20,251 nucleotides of DNA from JAICTV01 sp035634055 (lineage in GTDB: Bacteria > Planctomycetota > Phycisphaerae > Tepidisphaerales > Tepidisphaeraceae), in the NCBI GenBank assembly GCA_035634055.1, contig DASQDR010000244.1, positions 1 through 20,251 of the forward strand, read 5' to 3'. Under the pieces are notes generated by a model. It was given only the letters and a program-made list of their open reading frames with translations, had not been told where the DNA came from and searched no databases. Below are positions 17,362 to 20,251 of this stretch, piece by piece (the first letter of the stretch is position 1; each line of letters begins with the position of its first letter). Both the position numbers and the translations under genes were made by a program.

Positions 17362-17409
17362 CTCACGTGGCTTGGGCGCCCCGCCCAAGCACCCGCGGTC
17401 GTCAGCCGT
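17362..17409 (+). repeat. Two-hairpin REP-like element, copy C
   Basis: CTCAC, then GTGG (17367-17370), then the 9-bp hairpin 1 GCTTGGGCG/CGCCCAAGC (17370-17378 and 17382-17390, loop CCC). Hairpin 2 is GCGGT/GCCGT (17395-17399 and 17405-17409), with two G-U pairs. It lies upstream of the ligase-like gene. A GTAGCAT (minus strand, ending near 17355) just before it may be the remnant of another copy. Confidence 0.68.
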
Positions 17410-17419
17410 TCTTCTCTTC

Positions 17420-17463
17420 CCGTGGCTTGGGCGCCTCGCCCAAGCTCCGCGGCGGCCAGCCGC
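17420..17463 (+). repeat. Two-hairpin REP-like element, copy D
   Basis: GTGG (17422-17425), then hairpin 1 GCTTGGGCG/CGCCCAAGC (17425-17433 and 17437-17445, loop CCT). Hairpin 2 is GCGGC/GCCGC (17449-17453 and 17459-17463). It faces copy E tail-to-tail with 13 nt between. Confidence 0.72.
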
Positions 17464-17476
17464 TCCTGTTCGCCTT

Positions 17477-17522
17477 CCGCTATCGCGGCTAGGGCTCGGG
17501 CAAGATGCCCGAGCCATGTGAC
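17477..17522 (-). repeat. Two-hairpin REP-like element, copy E
   Basis: On the minus strand GTCAC then ATGG (17517-17514). Hairpin 1 is a 10-bp stem, GGCTCGGGCA/TGCCCGAGCC, loop TCT (17515-17493). Hairpin 2 is CCGC/GCGG (17488-17485 and 17480-17477). It is the most divergent copy: TC/GA replaces TT/AA and the apical A-T pair replaces G-C, both with pairing kept. It ends 24 nt past the stop of the upstream GT4 gene and may end or stabilise that transcript. Confidence 0.7.
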
Positions 17523-17546
17523 AACGGCCGCCTGTTGCAGCATCGC

Positions 17547-18809
17547 TTAGAACGTCAGCGCCCGCAGGTACGCCTGCGTCATCGATTCGCGCGTGAACGT
17601 CTTTTCAAACGCCTTGCGCGCCCGCTCGCCTGCCTCGCGTCGCAGGGCAACGTCTTCCAGGATCGGTTGCAGGCGCCCGAGCGTTCCGCGGACGTCTGCC
17701 GGGTCGATATCGAGCTTGCAGTCCAGCGCCGCCTGCAGCTCCGGCACGCCGCCCGCCGGCACGGCCGCCACCGGCAGCCCCGCCCGCGCCGCCTCGAGCA
17801 GCGCCAGCGGGCAGTTTTCCAGCATCGAGTAGTGTACGTACAAATCCGCCGCCGGCAGGATCGCCGGGACGTCGCGGCGGTGCCCCAGGAACAGCACCGA
17901 TCCCTTGAGCCGGCGCTCGGCGACCTTCTCCTCCACCTCGCCGCGCTGCGGCCCGTCGCCGACCAGCACCAGCTTCGCCTTCTCGAACCGCGCGGCGACA
18001 GCGGCGAACAAATCGATCAGCCCGAGCTGGTTCTTGCGCGGCTCGATCGAGCCGACGTTGACCAGCACGATGGCGTCGGCGGCCAGGCCGAGCGCGGCCC
18101 GCGTCAGCGGCGCCGGGCCGCTCGTCGCGCCGATCGTCCCATCGTTCTCGCTCACGCCGTTCCAGACGACGGCCGACGATCGCGTGCGCAGCCCGCGCAC
18201 CGCCTCGACGTTATCGCGCGCCCAGTTCGAGACGTAGATCACGCGATCGACCCCTTCGAGCACCTTGGCCTCGAAGTCGAGCATCGCGTGGTAACGGCGC
18301 GAGTCGGACAGCTCGCCCTTGTCGCGGTACTCGCTGGCCTCGCTGTGGTTGAAGTGGCAGACCAGCACGACCGGCCAGTTGCCGCGCAGCGCGTCGCGCG
18401 CGTCCAGCGCCGCGCGGGCGCTGACCGGGCACTGCGCCAGCACGACGTCGGCGGGCATGCGCGACAGCCGCCGCACCAGGTTCTCGCGCACGGCGGCCAT
18501 GTGCCAGCGGCGGTGCCAGAGCGTGGACCACGTCTTGTTCAGCCGGTGCAGCACCAGCGGGCGGAAGGCGAAGACCGGCAGCCACTTCCGGCTGCCGTCG
18601 AACGGCCCCACGCAGTCGCAGGTGACGCCCGCGTCGGCCAGCCCGGTGCGGAGCATCCGCGCGTGCGTGTGAACGCCGGTGTCGCCCTCGGCGCGGTTGA
18701 TCGAGGCGATGATCACGCGCGACACCTTGCGCGGCGCGCGATCGGTGCGATCAGCCGAGGCGGCGACGGCGGCAGGCGCGCTCGAAGTTGGCGTCGCGAC
18801 GGCGCTCAT
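17547..18809 (-). CDS. Glycosyltransferase family 4
   Basis: 420 residues; the ATG at 18809 overlaps the stop of the upstream kinase gene as ATGA, so translation is coupled. A long upstream in-frame extension runs antiframe through the kinase gene and was discarded. The first about 30 residues are Ala/Thr/Ser/Pro-rich. The GT-B fold follows: TGVHTHARMLRTGL (44-57), IYVSNWARDNVEAV (191-204), VNVGSIEPRKNQLGL (250-264), VLVGDGPQ (281-288), VLFLGHRRDVPAILPAADLYV (305-325), and the EX7E motif ENCPLALLE (E331, E339). The C-terminus ends at the normal fold boundary. It is a cytoplasmic or membrane-peripheral glycosyltransferase of the polysaccharide locus; acceptor and donor are unknown. The next gene downstream is 279 nt away beyond three palindromic elements, so this gene may close its own transcription unit. 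Confidence 0.92.
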   Translation of the reverse strand: MSAVATPTSSAPAAVAASADRTDRAPRKVSRVIIASINRAEGDTGVHTHARMLRTGLADAGVTCDCVGPFDGSRKWLPVFAFRPLVLHRLNKTWSTLWHRRWHMAAVRENLVRRLSRMPADVVLAQCPVSARAALDARDALRGNWPVVLVCHFNHSEASEYRDKGELSDSRRYHAMLDFEAKVLEGVDRVIYVSNWARDNVEAVRGLRTRSSAVVWNGVSENDGTIGATSGPAPLTRAALGLAADAIVLVNVGSIEPRKNQLGLIDLFAAVAARFEKAKLVLVGDGPQRGEVEEKVAERRLKGSVLFLGHRRDVPAILPAADLYVHYSMLENCPLALLEAARAGLPVAAVPAGGVPELQAALDCKLDIDPADVRGTLGRLQPILEDVALRREAGERARKAFEKTFTRESMTQAYLRALTF

Positions 18810-20191
18810 GCCGGCACCGCCTCGGGCGCGGGTGCGGGCGCCGCGGCCGGCGCCGCTGTCGCCTCCCGCTGACCCGTCACCAGCGTTCCCATCAGCCTCG
18901 CGTACCACGCGACCATCTCGTCGTCGGCCGGGTACCCTTCGCCGAGCAGGCGGACGATGTTGTCCAGCAGGTAGACCACGTGGATCGCCCGCACCTGCTC
19001 CGGCGTCATCCACAGCGGGCGGGCGTCGGCGATCTGCGCCAGGCACGCGCGGAACTGATCGGTGTTCCACCCCTGGAGCTGGAAGCCGAGCTGCACGCGG
19101 AAGTGCGTTTCGTCGATCAGCGGCAGCCCGTCGAGCTGGCCGTATTCCCAGTCGAACGCGCTCACCTTTCCGCCGTGCAGGCGGAGGTTCCACGGGGCGA
19201 AGTCGCCGTGGACGATCGTGGAAGGAACGTCGAGCCGCTCGAGCACCGGCATCACTTCATCAAGGATGCCCCCAAGGTCGAGCGCGGACGCCGACGGTGA
19301 CGACGACCCGACGGCGGCGATGCGCCCCGGCAGCTCGGCCACCATCTGCGTCGCCGCCGCCGGCTTCACCTGTCCGCTGCGGAGCGTGCCGAGGTAACGC
19401 TCGTGCGCGGGCGTCAGCGCCGTCGGCGCGGGCTTGCCCGGCAGTGGCGACTGGACCGTGACGTAGCGCCCGTCGATCTCCCCGGCGAAGAGCAGGCGGG
19501 GCGTGGCCGCTTCGGTCCGCGCCCGCTCCGCCAGCGCGGGGAGCATCTCCGCCTCGTGCTCCATGATGCGGCGGGAGAGCGGCGATCCGGCGATCTTCAC
19601 GAACGCGAGGATCTCGCCGTGCGCGGCCATCACCGCGCCCGACGCCTTGCGGTTCAGCGCCGGCTCGGGCGCGCCCGCGCTCAGCCCCACGCGCACGCTC
19701 TGACCTGGGAACAGCTCGGCCAGCTTGCGTTCCAGCGGCGGGACGCGGCGCGACGCGATCACCACCTGGTCCTTGTACCATCCCGGCACGCGGGCGCCCG
19801 CCAGCAGCTTGGCCACCGCCTTCTTCAGGTGCGCCGAGCGCCGCGCGGGCGTGTAGACGCTGAACGACGCGGCGGCGACGGCGCCGGTGTCGAGGTTGAT
19901 GAACCAGCGCGCCTTCTCCAGGCTCGGCAGCACGGCGTACCGGCGGGCGTAGGCGAAGCCGCTGGTCTCAAGCCGCCGCGTGGTCACGCCGGTGCAGTTG
20001 ATCGCGACGACGGTGTCCCACCGCGGCAGGTCCGCCATCTCGTGCCACGCCGTGCCCCACAACACCTGCACGCGCGACGCGCCCGCCGGCCCGCCGTTGC
20101 CGCCGCCGGCCGCGGCCGCGGCCGCCGCCTCGGGCGAGGCGGAACCGGACAGCGAGACCGAGCAGGACGTCGACGGCTGCGTGAGCGACAT
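18806..20191 (-). CDS. APH-type phosphotransferase in polysaccharide locus, 5' end uncertain
   Basis: 461 residues counted from the ATG at 20191. A GTG at 20215 is also possible, and the frame is open to the right edge of the window, so the true start could lie outside; none of the candidates has a clear ribosome site. The C-terminal two thirds is an aminoglycoside phosphotransferase/choline kinase-type fold: an AFVKI strand with a candidate ATP-binding lysine (K199), the glutamate in MEHEAEML (E213), the catalytic loop HGDFAPWN (H328, D330, N335) and the metal-binding FDWE (D347). Residues 40-165 form a separate region I do not recognise (LWGTAWHEMADLPRW, RWFINLDTG). An Ala-rich segment lies near residues 20-30, and the end is an Ala/Pro tail. 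Coupled by ATGA to a GT4 gene, it is more likely to phosphorylate a sugar, lipid or glycan intermediate than an antibiotic. The APH assignment is sure; the substrate is unknown. Confidence 0.85.
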   Translation of the reverse strand: MSLTQPSTSCSVSLSGSASPEAAAAAAAGGGNGGPAGASRVQVLWGTAWHEMADLPRWDTVVAINCTGVTTRRLETSGFAYARRYAVLPSLEKARWFINLDTGAVAAASFSVYTPARRSAHLKKAVAKLLAGARVPGWYKDQVVIASRRVPPLERKLAELFPGQSVRVGLSAGAPEPALNRKASGAVMAAHGEILAFVKIAGSPLSRRIMEHEAEMLPALAERARTEAATPRLLFAGEIDGRYVTVQSPLPGKPAPTALTPAHERYLGTLRSGQVKPAAATQMVAELPGRIAAVGSSSPSASALDLGGILDEVMPVLERLDVPSTIVHGDFAPWNLRLHGGKVSAFDWEYGQLDGLPLIDETHFRVQLGFQLQGWNTDQFRACLAQIADARPLWMTPEQVRAIHVVYLLDNIVRLLGEGYPADDEMVAWYARLMGTLVTGQREATAAPAAAPAPAPEAVPA

Positions 20192-20251
20192 CGCGCTCGC
20201 GGAGGAGGAAGTCACCGACGACTCGCAATTGCCGCCTGTCGAGGGGGGCGT

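Noticed and set aside
18806..20191. Antibiotic resistance gene
   Set aside because: The APH fold alone does not show drug resistance, and coupling to a glycosyltransferase argues for a glycan pathway role.

Overview
The window is about 70% GC and looks like a planctomycete, probably from the Phycisphaerae side (for example Tepidisphaerales). This rests on gene content. There is a planctomycete-type cytochrome/DUF1549/DUF1553 protein followed by a Tat-exported DUF1501 protein. There are also three large multidomain proteins with the N-terminal LEPR-XLL-type motif typical of large planctomycete surface proteins. I could run no database search, so the taxonomy is inference.

Layout: positions 1-3441 (+ strand) hold a two-gene unit, a 5'-truncated PSCyt1/DUF1549/DUF1553 gene and a DUF1501 gene. 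From 3590 to the right edge everything reads on the minus strand. Read in transcription order from the right these are: a phosphotransferase-type kinase (open to the right edge), a GT4 glycosyltransferase coupled to it by an ATGA overlap, a 279-bp gap full of palindromic repeats, an O-antigen ligase/polymerase-like membrane protein, a second GT4 glycosyltransferase, a NodB-type polysaccharide deacetylase (again ATGA-coupled), and then three giant surface or secreted proteins. The first of these is a beta-helix + CBM6 + FN3 + DUF1349-like protein. The other two are paralogous metallophosphoesterases with FN3 and repeated beta-sandwich modules.

How the genes may work together: kinase, GT4s, ligase and deacetylase look like part of an exopolysaccharide or O-antigen locus. 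Sugars are added by the GT4s, trimmed by a deacetylase with no visible signal peptide, and polymerised or ligated by the membrane protein. No flippase or initiating transferase is visible, so the locus probably continues to the right. The three large downstream proteins have carbohydrate- or adhesion-type modules and may sit in the matrix or cell surface made by that locus (inference).

The most notable non-coding structure is a family of five small two-hairpin elements, two in the convergent gap at 3442-3589 and three in the gap at 17268-17546. Each has a GTRG-like tetranucleotide at the 5' foot of a stem whose sequence differs between copies but whose pairing is kept. Four of the five form two tail-to-tail inverted pairs with 13-15 nt between partners. 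This matches the architecture of REP/BIME elements. Other points of interest are the export leaders without a hydrophobic core, a shared basic/leucine C-terminus, a metal-ligand tyrosine kept in one phosphoesterase and lost in its paralogue, and an unnamed beta-sandwich module of about 167 residues present four times. I saw no tRNA, rRNA, CRISPR array, transposase or integrase.
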